Assembly: GCF_014596745.1 (NCBI RefSeq)
Contig: NZ_JABTCF010000017.1
Span: 1 to 64,000, forward strand
Direction of reading: 5' to 3'
From: Maribacter aquimaris
Lineage (GTDB): Bacteria; Bacteroidota; Bacteroidia; Flavobacteriales; Flavobacteriaceae
DNA length: 64,000 nt
In this document: piece after piece, positions 42,790-51,775 of the stretch
Layout of the letters: each line of letters opens with the position of its first letter
Numbering within the stretch: the first letter of the stretch is position 1
Made by a program: the position numbers and the translations under genes
Notes under the pieces: generated by a model
What the model saw: only the letters and a program-made list of their open reading frames with translations
Told to the model about the DNA's origin: nothing
The model's database searches: none

Positions 42790-44550
42790 ATGGAAACTCA
42801 ATCAATTGCAAAGAATTTGGTGTATCAAAGAAAGTTAAAAGGATATACTCAAGAAGAATTATCAGAAAAAACACAAGTTACCATACGTACCATACAACGG
42901 ATAGAAAAAGGAGATGTCAATCCACATCTTCAGACTATAAAATTATTGGCTGCAGCATTAAATATAGAAGTTGACGATTTATTGGTGTTAGAAAATCCTA
43001 AAGAGGAAGCTTTACTGAAAAAGTGGTTGATCTTACTCCATGGCACTCCTTTTTTAGGATTCATAATACCTTTGGCCAATATACTCTTCCCCTTATTCCT
43101 TTGGATTCATAAAAGAGAGGATAATAAGATCTACGACAGGCATGGTATAAAGATTATTAATTTTCAGATAACAATGACCATCCTCTATATATTATCAATG
43201 GTAGCGTTGTTAACAATTGAAAAATGGGGATTTTTACTTTTTATATCCGTTATACCGTTTAGCGTAATTGTAATGCTTTTTAATATCATAAAATCACTTA
43301 ATTCCCAAAAATGCTATTACCCTTTATCAATCCCATTCATTAGCGGTAAAAAAAGAAACCTATCCATAAAAATGATGGTCGTGTTGATAGGCATGGTATG
43401 TCTCACAAGTTTTTCCGACAGGGATAACCCGAATATTATCCGATTGGACGGAACGGAAATAGTCAAGGATTCCTTAACTAGGAAAATTAATCTTTTGATG
43501 GAAAACGCAAAGGTACCAGGTATGACAGTGACTGTTTTCAATGAGAATAAAACGGTATATCAAAGAAGTTTTGGATATCGGGACTTTGAAAATAAAATAA
43601 AGTTGAATGATTCAACTAACATTTATGGAGCTTCTTTTAGCAAAGCCGTTTTTTCGGTATTGGTAATGAAATTGGTGGAAGAGGGCGTTATTGATTTAGA
43701 CACGCCTTTGGAATCGTTTTTACCTAAAAAAATATACGAATTCAAGCCCGAAACAAAATGGCATGATGATTATTCTGCCTTAAAAAACGATAGTCTATAC
43801 CATAAAATAACCGCTCGAATGTGCTTAAACCACACCACGGGTTTTGCAAATTCCAGATGGTTTGAATCGGATTATCAACTCCGTGTTAACCGAGAACCGG
43901 GCACTAGATATAGTTATTCAGGAGAAGGATTTATTTATTTACAAGTCGTGTTAGAAAAATTATTAGGGAAAAACCTGGAAGAACTTGCGCAACAAAAGAT
44001 TTTCAAACCTTTAAAAATGAATCATACCAGTTATAAATGGTTATCTCGATTCGAAGAAAATTTTGCCTATGGCCATAATACATTGGGCGAAAAATATATA
44101 AAAGATAAGGACAATGAACCTCGGGGCGGAGGTACTTTAGAAACAACATCCGAAGACTATAGTACATTTTTAGAAGCTGTGCTGCAGCATAAGATCATTT
44201 CAAAAACATCATGGGATGAACTATTCAGACCTCAAATAAGAATTCGTTCAATCAAACAATTTGGACCCTTAGCCCTAAAGGATTCTACTTTAAATGACCA
44301 TATTCAATTGAGCTATGGATTAGGATGGGGAATTTTACAAACTCCCTATGGTAAGGGAGTGTTTAAAGAAGGTCATGGGAATGGATTCCAGCATTATTCA
44401 ATACTCTTTCCAAAAGCTAAAAAGGGAATTATGATTATGACCAATAGTGATCATGGAGAAAGTATCTTTAAAGAATTATTGGAATTCGCAATAAAGGACA
44501 CTTATACTCCATCGGAATGGGAAAATTACATTCCGTATAAAAAACAATAA
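42790..44550 (+). CDS. Fusion: XRE-type HTH, membrane region, beta-lactamase-fold serine hydrolase
   Basis: 586 aa. Residues 5-62 are an XRE/Cro HTH (LVYQRKLKGYTQEELSEKTQ, RTIQRIEKGDVNPHLQTIKL). Residues 75-205 hold four to five membrane segments; 80-165 resembles DUF4870 (FLGFIIPLANILFPLFLW..DRHGIKIINFQ). Residues 215-580 are the hydrolase: Ser282-Phe-Ser-Lys285, TRYSYSGEGF, EGHGNGFQHYS. Topology puts the HTH in the cytoplasm and the catalytic domain outside if the segment count is odd. HTH-DUF4870 alone is a known combination; the enzymatic tail makes a one-piece sensor plausible (inference). No frameshift seen. Confidence 0.85.
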   Translation: METQSIAKNLVYQRKLKGYTQEELSEKTQVTIRTIQRIEKGDVNPHLQTIKLLAAALNIEVDDLLVLENPKEEALLKKWLILLHGTPFLGFIIPLANILFPLFLWIHKREDNKIYDRHGIKIINFQITMTILYILSMVALLTIEKWGFLLFISVIPFSVIVMLFNIIKSLNSQKCYYPLSIPFISGKKRNLSIKMMVVLIGMVCLTSFSDRDNPNIIRLDGTEIVKDSLTRKINLLMENAKVPGMTVTVFNENKTVYQRSFGYRDFENKIKLNDSTNIYGASFSKAVFSVLVMKLVEEGVIDLDTPLESFLPKKIYEFKPETKWHDDYSALKNDSLYHKITARMCLNHTTGFANSRWFESDYQLRVNREPGTRYSYSGEGFIYLQVVLEKLLGKNLEELAQQKIFKPLKMNHTSYKWLSRFEENFAYGHNTLGEKYIKDKDNEPRGGGTLETTSEDYSTFLEAVLQHKIISKTSWDELFRPQIRIRSIKQFGPLALKDSTLNDHIQLSYGLGWGILQTPYGKGVFKEGHGNGFQHYSILFPKAKKGIMIMTNSDHGESIFKELLEFAIKDTYTPSEWENYIPYKKQ

Positions 44551-44899
44551 ACTACAGCCAATACCTATAAACGTTGCATATACCCCCATTCGTTCAAAAA
44601 AGAACGGATTCCCATGGACCCTTTGCGATGCCTTTTTTGTGCCGATCCTGAAGCGAAAAGCTTGTTTTCCATGCTTTATATGGAGGCGGGGATGTAAACT
44701 GGATACTGTCTGAAATAAACCTTAAGCATCAATTTTATTCGGACGAAATCCAAGATAAAGCTACTTGATCAATACTTCCTAAGCAAGCCCTTGGGGAATT
44801 TGACCCGTGGACAGAATTTAATTTACAGACCCGGACTTTTACAGTAAATTTGAGCCATATAAATTTTCAATCCTGCTATTACAAAACGCTTGAACAATC
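44551..44899. other. Gene-free stretch with attC debris and a -7 box
   Basis: TACAGCCAATACCTATAAAC and GTTGCATAT just after the hydrolase look like an R'' plus collapsed attC. CGTTCAAAAAAGAACG is a small hairpin. TAAATTTG at 44845-44852 fits a -7 box for the next gene. Nothing else recognised. Confidence 0.45.
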
Positions 44900-45367
44900 A
44901 TGAGTAACCTGAAAATATCCCAAGCCGAAAAAATTAAAATATTCTTAAATGAATACTATTTTGGCAATAAATCCTATAACTCCATTTTAAGAATTGTGGC
45001 AGGTCCCGTAATTCTGATACTGGGTTTCCTTATGTATATGCATGGAAACTCGAAACTTGGGATTGGCTACTCCGGTTTTATTATTTTTTACGGAATATAT
45101 TATTCGTTAAAACCCTTCATTATCATTTTTATCCAAAAATCCAGGTTCAAAAATATTGACCCAAATTACCAAATCCAATCGGACAAAATCATAATACAAT
45201 CCGGTAAAAGTAAATCTGAACTGTATTACTCTGAATTGGAAAACATATTGAAAAGGAAAACATATTTCGCATTGAAAACGAAATCGAAACAAGGCATATA
45301 TCTACCGGTTAGGATATTGGAAGCTGAAGAAATCGATATTCTCGACAGACTGAAAAAAAACCAATGA
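44900..45367 (+). CDS. YcxB-like membrane protein
   Basis: 155 aa. Two membrane segments (ILRIVAGPVILILGFLMYM, IGYSGFIIFYGIYYSLKPF) split off an N-terminal 30-residue region; the C-terminal half (YQIQSDKIIIQSGKSKSELY, LENILKRKTYFALKTKSKQG, YLPVRIL) has the beta-strand pattern of YcxB/bacterial PH-like domains. Inner membrane; function unknown. Confidence 0.65.
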   Translation: MSNLKISQAEKIKIFLNEYYFGNKSYNSILRIVAGPVILILGFLMYMHGNSKLGIGYSGFIIFYGIYYSLKPFIIIFIQKSRFKNIDPNYQIQSDKIIIQSGKSKSELYYSELENILKRKTYFALKTKSKQGIYLPVRILEAEEIDILDRLKKNQ

Positions 45368-45399
45368 ATATCGAGCAGACGGCCTTAAGCGTTAAAGTC

Positions 45400-45639
45400 C
45401 ATAGTACACTTCACGCACCACCATACATACGAATCATGTAAACGGTGGTTTATAAAGAATCTTATCGCCTCTAGTATTCCATTTCGGCCTACGTGCACTA
45501 TGCCTTCCGGAACCAAGAGGGTATCCTTCGTATCCTGGCTTTAACATTACATTTGAAACGACTATATTTATATTCGCTAAACCGAGAGTTACTAAATAGA
45601 CCAGCCAAGACCCTTGGTAATAATTTGAAAAAATCAAGC
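45400..45639 (-). ncRNA. Group II intron remnant (domain V only)
   Basis: Minus strand 45450-45417 reads as a 34-nt hairpin AACCACCGTTTACATGATTC, then GTATGTATGGTGGT, the shape of the domain V in introns 1 and 2, followed by GCGTGAAGTGTAC like GTGTGAGGGGTGCAC there. The rest is unrecognisable. Rightmost trace of attC-linked elements in the window. Confidence 0.55.
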
Positions 45640-46230
45640 ATGAAGAAATTTCAATGGTTCAATGAGCCTGATCAATGGGAAATGATAAATGATTCCTCAT
45701 TATCGATGTTCGTTACCCCCTATACCGATTATTGGAGAAAAGCGCATTACGGATTTACGGTTGACGACGGACCTTTTTGCTACTTGAACGTAGGGGGTGA
45801 ATTCGAGGCAAAAGTGAAAATCACGGGAGATTATCAAAGCAGGTTCGACCAAATGGGTCTTATGGTCCGAAAGGACGAAAAAAACTGGATCAAGACCGGG
45901 GTTGAATTTGTAGATGGGATAGTCAACCTTAGTGCCGTAGTTACCCGGAAAAAGAGCGATTGGAGTGTTGTGGCTTTACCTGAAAACCCCAAATCGATAT
46001 GGCTTAAGGTTAAACGGATCGGAGATGCTATAGAAATCTTTTATTCACTTGACAATCAAGATTATAACATGTTTCGGCTGGCTTATTTTCCCAAAAACAC
46101 CCCAGTTATGGTCGGCCTTACTGCCGCTTCACCTGATGGCGATGGATTTAATGCCTTGTTTGAGGACTTTGAGGTCATTCATCTTCCCGACTCGGAACGT
46201 AAAAAGTGGTTGAAAAACAATATGGAATAG
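45640..46230 (+). CDS. DUF1349-family concanavalin-like protein
   Basis: 196 aa from the ATG at 45640; the frame is open from 45493 but the upstream part is intron debris. MKKFQWFNEPDQWEMINDSS, TPYTDYWRKAHYGFTVDDGP, FEAKVKITGDYQSRFDQMGL, MVRKDEKNWIKTGVEFVDG and VMVGLTAASPDGDGF are the DUF1349 blocks. Cytoplasmic; possibly carbohydrate-binding, role unclear. First gene of the ordinary chromosomal flank. Confidence 0.85.
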   Translation: MKKFQWFNEPDQWEMINDSSLSMFVTPYTDYWRKAHYGFTVDDGPFCYLNVGGEFEAKVKITGDYQSRFDQMGLMVRKDEKNWIKTGVEFVDGIVNLSAVVTRKKSDWSVVALPENPKSIWLKVKRIGDAIEIFYSLDNQDYNMFRLAYFPKNTPVMVGLTAASPDGDGFNALFEDFEVIHLPDSERKKWLKNNME

Positions 46231-46292
46231 CCGACAACCAAACTTCTTGACCGTATGGATACCATGTTGGAATTTGAAAAAGAGAACTGCTG

Positions 46293-46958
46293 ATGCCGAA
46301 CCTGGAAGTAATATATGAGAACAACGATTTTATTGTTGTGAACAAAATGGCCGGACTTATCAGTGAAAAGAGTCCGTATGAGGATATAACGGTCGAAAAC
46401 CAAGTGCTTAACCACGTATCGAAAAACAAACGAAAGCCTTATGTTGGTGTCATCCATCGATTGGATCGGGTAACCAGTGGTGTATTGGTATTTGCCAAGA
46501 AAAAAAGTATCCTGGTAGAATTCAATGCGCTATTCAGTAGCCGGAAAGTGCAAAAAACATATTTGGCCATTGTGAAGAACAAGCCGCCAAAGAACCGGGG
46601 AACCCTTGTCAATTTCCTGGTAAAGAACAATCTTGAAAAAAGAGCGGACATCGTTGCATCAAAATCAAAAGACACCCAAAATTGTATGCTTTCCTATCAG
46701 GTCATCAACCAAAACGATATGGGTTACCTTCTGGAAATAAAACCGAAAACGGGGCGATTCCATCAAATAAGGGCACAATTGTCCCATATAGGCCTTCCTA
46801 TCATCGGTGATGAAAAATATGGTTCCGACCAGGAATACCTCCCGCTATCCATTTGTCTGCATGCCTGGAAAATAACCTATCAAACCGAAAGTTCCCAGGA
46901 ACAAAAGACCTTCGAAGCCCCTTTGCCCAAAAACGCTTTTTGGTCCTTTAAATCCTAG
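46293..46958 (+). CDS. RluA-family RNA pseudouridine synthase
   Basis: 221 aa. Catalytic Asp58 in VIHRLDRVTSG; FVVVNK-type strand (NDFIVVNKMAGL) near residue 12; ARS-like KTGRFHQIRAQLSHIGLPI near 165; final GDEKYG. No S4 domain, so a single-domain form. It isomerises uridines in rRNA or tRNA; the target cannot be read. Confidence 0.9.
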   Translation: MPNLEVIYENNDFIVVNKMAGLISEKSPYEDITVENQVLNHVSKNKRKPYVGVIHRLDRVTSGVLVFAKKKSILVEFNALFSSRKVQKTYLAIVKNKPPKNRGTLVNFLVKNNLEKRADIVASKSKDTQNCMLSYQVINQNDMGYLLEIKPKTGRFHQIRAQLSHIGLPIIGDEKYGSDQEYLPLSICLHAWKITYQTESSQEQKTFEAPLPKNAFWSFKS

Positions 46959-47132
46959 TGAACCTTGATTTAAAAAATCAATGGTACTATCTTGTCTTCC
47001 TGCAGATGATTTAAGTGTTTTTAATATGTTTGGTATGGAAACCAAGGTTTTACGCCTTTCGTATACGGCAACTCCCCTACACCATCCGTCAGGATATAAA
47101 CCGTAAAACCGCCATCAAAAACGACCGTACAA

Positions 47133-47891
47133 ATGAAAACAACCATGGCAAAGGAACTGAAACCCTTCTGGAGTAACTATTTCGATTTTAATTGGAAATT
47201 CGGGTTGTTCTTGATTCTTCTAATCTGTATTCCCCGGTTTATTTTGGTTTTGAATGCCAATGAAACGGCAAATTACGGATATATCGGTCTGGTCATGCTC
47301 ATATCAGCAATTGCTCCATTCCTGTTCTTGAGCAAGGACGGAAGGAAGGCTATTGGGTTGACACGACCAAAGAACCTGCACTGGTTGGCATGGGCCTTTT
47401 TAGGCGGATTGCTATTCAGTATGCTCCTCTATTTTTTGGGAGGGTTCCTCTACGGGCACTCCTTTGGGAATTGGTATGCCTATATAGGCAGATCATATAA
47501 TATCCCGACAGGAATACAACATGATGATAAACTAGTCATGTTCTCCATAATGGCCATAACCGGAATGATCTTCAGTCCGATAGGGGAAGAATTCTTTTTC
47601 AGGGGTATTGTCCATTCGAGTTTTGCGAAATCGGTTGGTGATTTCAAAGCATCGATTATTGACAGTTCCGCTTTTGCCCTGACCCATATTTCCCATTTTG
47701 GGTTGGTATACATACATGAAGAATGGAGGTTTTTGACTTTCCCGACCCTTATTTGGGTCATAAGCATGTTTTTGGTAAGTATCCTGTTCTATTTCTTTAG
47801 ACGAAGAACCTCCTCCCTATTGGGATCGGTAATTTGTCACGCCTCATTTAACCTGGGTATGATCTATTGTATTTTTTACTTTCTAAACTGA
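47133..47891 (+). CDS. CPBP-family intramembrane glutamic protease
   Basis: 252 aa, about eight membrane segments. Motif 1 Glu152-Glu153-x3-Arg157 in IGEEFFFRGIV, motif 2 FALTHISHFG with His, and motif 3 ..SVICHASFNLGMIY. Start at 47133 or the internal ATG 47148. Bacterial members are linked to bacteriocin self-immunity or prenyl-protein processing, but none is implied by neighbours here. Confidence 0.85.
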   Translation: MKTTMAKELKPFWSNYFDFNWKFGLFLILLICIPRFILVLNANETANYGYIGLVMLISAIAPFLFLSKDGRKAIGLTRPKNLHWLAWAFLGGLLFSMLLYFLGGFLYGHSFGNWYAYIGRSYNIPTGIQHDDKLVMFSIMAITGMIFSPIGEEFFFRGIVHSSFAKSVGDFKASIIDSSAFALTHISHFGLVYIHEEWRFLTFPTLIWVISMFLVSILFYFFRRRTSSLLGSVICHASFNLGMIYCIFYFLN

Positions 47892-47915
47892 TTGAATTCG
47901 GGGAACATGGAGTCT

Positions 47916-48974
47916 TTACGCTTTGAAGGTAATGGTGAAGGCGGTACCCTCGTTGACCTTACTATCCACACTGATACGGCCCCCAAGGCTAGTTACATGG
48001 TTGTACACCAAATATAGCCCCACCCCTTTGCTATCCTCATTTCCATGAAATCTTTGGTTCAGATTAAAAATCAAGTGTCCCACTTTATCCATATCAAATC
48101 CAAGTCCATTATCGGAATATACAAACGTCTTTTCCCCGTTCTTTTCTTCCGTACTGATAGAAATAACGGGTGAAACCTGTGGTTGTGCGTATTTGATTGA
48201 ATTGGTGATGAAATTCAGACATATACTTTCCATATAAGCGGAATTGAACTGTACACTTTCCAATCCTGAAAAATCTACCTGGAATTCAGCCTGCGACTTC
48301 GCGATCAAGGTGCCTATGGTTCCTTTGACTTTCCTAAGGGTAGTATCGAAAACGACCTCCTCCAAGCTGTCATTGGAATTATCGTGTACTTTAAAGGCGT
48401 CTATATAAGTATTCAGTGAATTCTTCAGTCCTTCTGCAGAAAGGCGTATAAAACTGAGTATTTCCAAAGTCTCTTCATCCCCGATTTTACTTTGATCAAT
48501 TAAATCGACCATAGAAATCAAATTATTCACTGGCGATCTCAAATCATGGGAAGTTCTATAATTCAACTGCTTGAGTTTCTCGTTGGATTGGGAAAGTTTA
48601 CTTAAATGTAAAATACGCTCGTTCTCCAATTCTTTTTTATAGGTAACATCCTTGGCGATGGCATAGATCAATCGCTCGTTATCCATAGGTATGGCCGTCC
48701 AATGGAGCCAGACAATCTCCCCGGATTTACACACATACCGATTTTCAAAATTCACCAACGCCTCATTACGCGTTAAGTTTTTTCTATTGGAAGCCGTACG
48801 CTCCTTGTCTTCCCCATAAATGAATTCGGAAATCAATTTTGATTTTAATTCCTGTTCTGAATACCCCAGTAATTGCATTAAAGCTGGATTTACATTCACA
48901 AAATAACCCTCATAATTGGCAATACAAAGGCAATCCATCGATAGGTCAAAAAAAGGTGCTAACTGGCTATACAT
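47916..48974 (-). CDS. PAS-domain sensor histidine kinase
   Basis: 352 aa, no membrane segment. PAS domain at residues 5-120 (FFDLSMDCLCIANYEGYFVN, ALMQLLGYSEQEL, NRYVCKSGEIVWLHW), H-box TSHDLRSPVNNLISM, N-box CLNFITNSIKYAQ, G-box YSDNGLGFDM and GVGLYLVYNHV. Cytoplasmic kinase; no response regulator adjacent. Its upstream flank holds an AraC-type remnant. Confidence 0.9.
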   Translation of the reverse strand: MYSQLAPFFDLSMDCLCIANYEGYFVNVNPALMQLLGYSEQELKSKLISEFIYGEDKERTASNRKNLTRNEALVNFENRYVCKSGEIVWLHWTAIPMDNERLIYAIAKDVTYKKELENERILHLSKLSQSNEKLKQLNYRTSHDLRSPVNNLISMVDLIDQSKIGDEETLEILSFIRLSAEGLKNSLNTYIDAFKVHDNSNDSLEEVVFDTTLRKVKGTIGTLIAKSQAEFQVDFSGLESVQFNSAYMESICLNFITNSIKYAQPQVSPVISISTEEKNGEKTFVYSDNGLGFDMDKVGHLIFNLNQRFHGNEDSKGVGLYLVYNHVTSLGGRISVDSKVNEGTAFTITFKA

Positions 48975-49267
48975 TGGTTTTTACGGTTTTGATAGGGTAA
49001 TTCAATGGATAACGTATAAAACCCGATGGTTATTAGTAATACACCTGTGAATTTCCAATTTGCACAAATGTAAGTGATCGCTTGAAATACCACCACCAAC
49101 ATCTTTACCCAATTTTCCAAATCAAATGTAAATAAGTTTAAAGTAAACCGAAGGCCATAGGGGGAACATTTGGCAAATAATTGGATTTTGATAAGAAATA
49201 TGGTGGTTATCGCAAAAAAATCAAGCAAAAAATCCAATATCGTCTTTTCAAATTTGTGGTTCCTACG

Positions 49268-49379
49268 AAATAGTGTATCCGTCATCCCGATGGTCCGTTT
49301 AAAGCACCGATTAAAATGGGCCACCTCATTAAAACCCAAGGCATCGGCAACCTCAGCTATCGCTATTTCATAAAATCCC
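49268..49379 (-). pseudogene. AraC-type HTH C-terminal remnant
   Basis: Minus strand reads FYEIAIAEVADALGFNEVAH then FNRCFKRTIGMTDTLFRRNH, the second HTH of an AraC regulator, with no N-terminal part in any frame beside it. A relic about 37 residues long. Confidence 0.7.
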
Positions 49380-49673
49380 TTTGATGGGGTTTAAAATCAA
49401 CATCATCCAATTTCTTGCTCCTTAGGTTGTCATAAATCCTCGGTTGGATAAAAAGTACTGCTTTTATACAACCTAGTAAACCAATCACCATAGCTCTGGG
49501 ATTCTTAACCCTCCTTTTTCTTCTTTTGATCGCATTTGCTTCATACCTGGCAGACGGACCGGTTCGGTATGTATTTCCCAATTGGATGTTAAAAACACAC
49601 AACGAAGCCCTACACAAACCCATTATCATTTATTTTTAAAAAAGCATTTCATCCAAATTTCAAAATGTAACTC

Positions 49674-50486
49674 TTGCAGAAGCGTTTAAAATCTTTACTA
49701 CCCTTATTAATGGTGTTGGCCTCATTCACTGGATTTGGTCAGAAAAACACAACGCGTTTACATGGACAGGCCAAAAGCTTTAAAAATGATGTTTCCAACA
49801 TATTGATCATCAACCTAAATTCAAAGAAATCGACGATTACCGACGCTTTGGGAATGTTCACTATTGAAGTTAAATTAAAGGATACACTTCGATTTACTGC
49901 GGTTCAATACAAAACAAAGGAAATTAGTATTACCGATTCAATCTTGCTTGAAAATCCGCTTATCGTGAATCTCGTGGAAAACGTTATCAATTTAAATGAA
50001 GTCACCGTTACGCCCTACAATCTAACCGGTAAGATTGACCTCGATATTGAAAGGCTTGCCATCAAACCCATGATTACTTCGTCATCATTGGGGTTGCCAA
50101 ATGCGAATATTGACGTAATGACCCAAAGTGAACGATTGCTTTTAGAAGCTGATCGAGGAAAATATGTTTATTATTATGGTATAGCCATGGTCATAAACAC
50201 TCATAAATTAATGAATAAAATTTCTGGGAGAACCAAATCCTTTGAGGAAATGGTCGCCCGAGATGGGAACATGGAGATCGAAAAAGAAATCATAGCCAAG
50301 TTCTCAAAGCGAACAATATCAGAAAATTTCGACATTCCCGAAACGAATATTGACGGATTTCTTACCTATTGCATGTCACAACAGGATTTTCAAACCTTAT
50401 CACAGGCAGCAAATTCGATGGAGTTATGGGAATATCTGAAGGCAAAAAGTCTTGAATTCAAAAAGTCGGACCTATTAAAGGAATAG
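49674..50486 (+). CDS. Carboxypeptidase-regulatory-like secreted protein
   Basis: 270 aa from a TTG codon; the only upstream ATG is followed at once by a stop. Signal SLLPLLMVLASFTGFG. Residues 25-110 form the CarboxypepD-regulatory sandwich (LHGQAKSFKNDVSNILIINL, TITDALGMFTIEVKLKDTLR, VNLVENVINLNEVTVTPYNL) that usually precedes TonB plugs but stands alone here. The C-terminal 150 residues are helical. Common flavobacterial type of unknown role. Confidence 0.75.
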   Translation: MQKRLKSLLPLLMVLASFTGFGQKNTTRLHGQAKSFKNDVSNILIINLNSKKSTITDALGMFTIEVKLKDTLRFTAVQYKTKEISITDSILLENPLIVNLVENVINLNEVTVTPYNLTGKIDLDIERLAIKPMITSSSLGLPNANIDVMTQSERLLLEADRGKYVYYYGIAMVINTHKLMNKISGRTKSFEEMVARDGNMEIEKEIIAKFSKRTISENFDIPETNIDGFLTYCMSQQDFQTLSQAANSMELWEYLKAKSLEFKKSDLLKE

Positions 50487-50751
50487 TATTATTTATCCTT
50501 GTTTTATTTCTATTTGGTTCCTCTTTAAATGTTCGACATAGCAAGAAGGATCATCCCGCAACTGTGGTTATAGTGCAAATTTCAATCATCCCATACCAAA
50601 TTTGTACGTTTACGGACTGGGAAACAGCCTGGACCCCACGTCCCGTGACCCAAAGTTACTCCCACTTCTTTTTGGAATCCGCCTTTTTAATATCAACTGG
50701 CATCCATTAACCTTGGTATATTCCTAAACCAAAACCATCAATCAATTACCC

Positions 50752-50759
50752 TATCTTTG
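50752..50759 (+). promoter_or_regulatory. Putative -7 box for the Dus gene
   Basis: TATCTTTG matches TAnnTTTG 17 bp before the ATG at 50777, implying a very short leader. Confidence 0.6.
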
Positions 50760-50776
50760 TCCAATTAAACAACAAG

Positions 50777-51742
50777 ATGTCCCTAACGCTGCTTTCATCC
50801 CCTTTGCAAGGTTTTACCGATTTTAGGTTTCGCAATGCCTTCAATCATTACTTTGGTGGTATCGACACCTTCTATGCACCATATATTAGACTTCATGGGA
50901 AGCTAAAAATAAAACAGTCCTATCAGAACGACCTGTCACCAGAAAACAACACCACCTTGGAGGTTATTCCACAAGTAATGACCAACGATGCCGATGAATT
51001 TATTTTTGTTGCCAAATACGTGCAAAGTTTGGGCTATAAGGAATTGAACTGGAATTTAGGCTGCCCCTACCCCATGGTCACCAAATCGGGAATGGGCTCT
51101 GGCTTAATTTGTAATCCCATAAAAATCAATGGGATTTTGCATCGTGCACACAACGAAACGGATATTTTGGTTTCCATGAAAATGAGGATGGGATACGAAA
51201 ACGCAGAGGAAATCCTGGACACCTTTCCCATATTGGATCAATATCCATTAAAGAACATCGCTATTCATGCCAGAATAGGCAAGCAACTCTACAAAGGACC
51301 CGTAGATTTGGATGCTTTTGAAAAATGTATCGGTAGCACCAAACACAAGTTGTACTATAACGGGGACATTACCAGTGTTTCCGCTTTTACAGCCATTAAA
51401 GAACGTTTTCCGAGTATTGATCATTTTATGATCGGCCGTGGTTTGATCGCCGATCCTTTTTTGCCGAGTATGATAAAGAATAACACCACGGAATACCCCA
51501 AAGACCGATGGGCCATTTTTTCGGAATTCCATGATACAATATACCAACAATACGACGCGTATCTCTCTGGACCAACCCCCATAAAAATGAAGATGTTGGG
51601 ATTTTGGGAGTACTTTTCCCAAACTACAGCCAACCCACATAAAACATACAAAGCCATAAAAAAAGCTTCAAACCCCATAAAATATAGAGCAGCGGTCAAT
51701 CAAATCATAAATACGGAAATGAAAGTAAATCGTACGTATTAA
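50777..51742 (+). CDS. tRNA-dihydrouridine synthase family
   Basis: 321 aa TIM-barrel flavoprotein. SSPLQGFTDFRFRNAF is the FMN-binding start, NWNLGCPYPMVTKSGMGSGL carries the catalytic Cys, VSMKMRMGYEN the third block, and IGRGLIADPFL the phosphate-binding loop. Reduces uridine to dihydrouridine in tRNA D-loops with NADPH. The branch (DusA/B/C) is not certain. Confidence 0.9.
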   Translation: MSLTLLSSPLQGFTDFRFRNAFNHYFGGIDTFYAPYIRLHGKLKIKQSYQNDLSPENNTTLEVIPQVMTNDADEFIFVAKYVQSLGYKELNWNLGCPYPMVTKSGMGSGLICNPIKINGILHRAHNETDILVSMKMRMGYENAEEILDTFPILDQYPLKNIAIHARIGKQLYKGPVDLDAFEKCIGSTKHKLYYNGDITSVSAFTAIKERFPSIDHFMIGRGLIADPFLPSMIKNNTTEYPKDRWAIFSEFHDTIYQQYDAYLSGPTPIKMKMLGFWEYFSQTTANPHKTYKAIKKASNPIKYRAAVNQIINTEMKVNRTY

Positions 51743-51775
51743 AAAACTTGTTGATACGATCTGCAATGGCTAAAA

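Noticed and set aside
48959-49339. 126-aa minus-strand ORF as a gene
   Set aside because: Only its first ~37 codons (with upstream extension) resemble an AraC HTH; the rest is random hydrophobic reading. Listed as a remnant.
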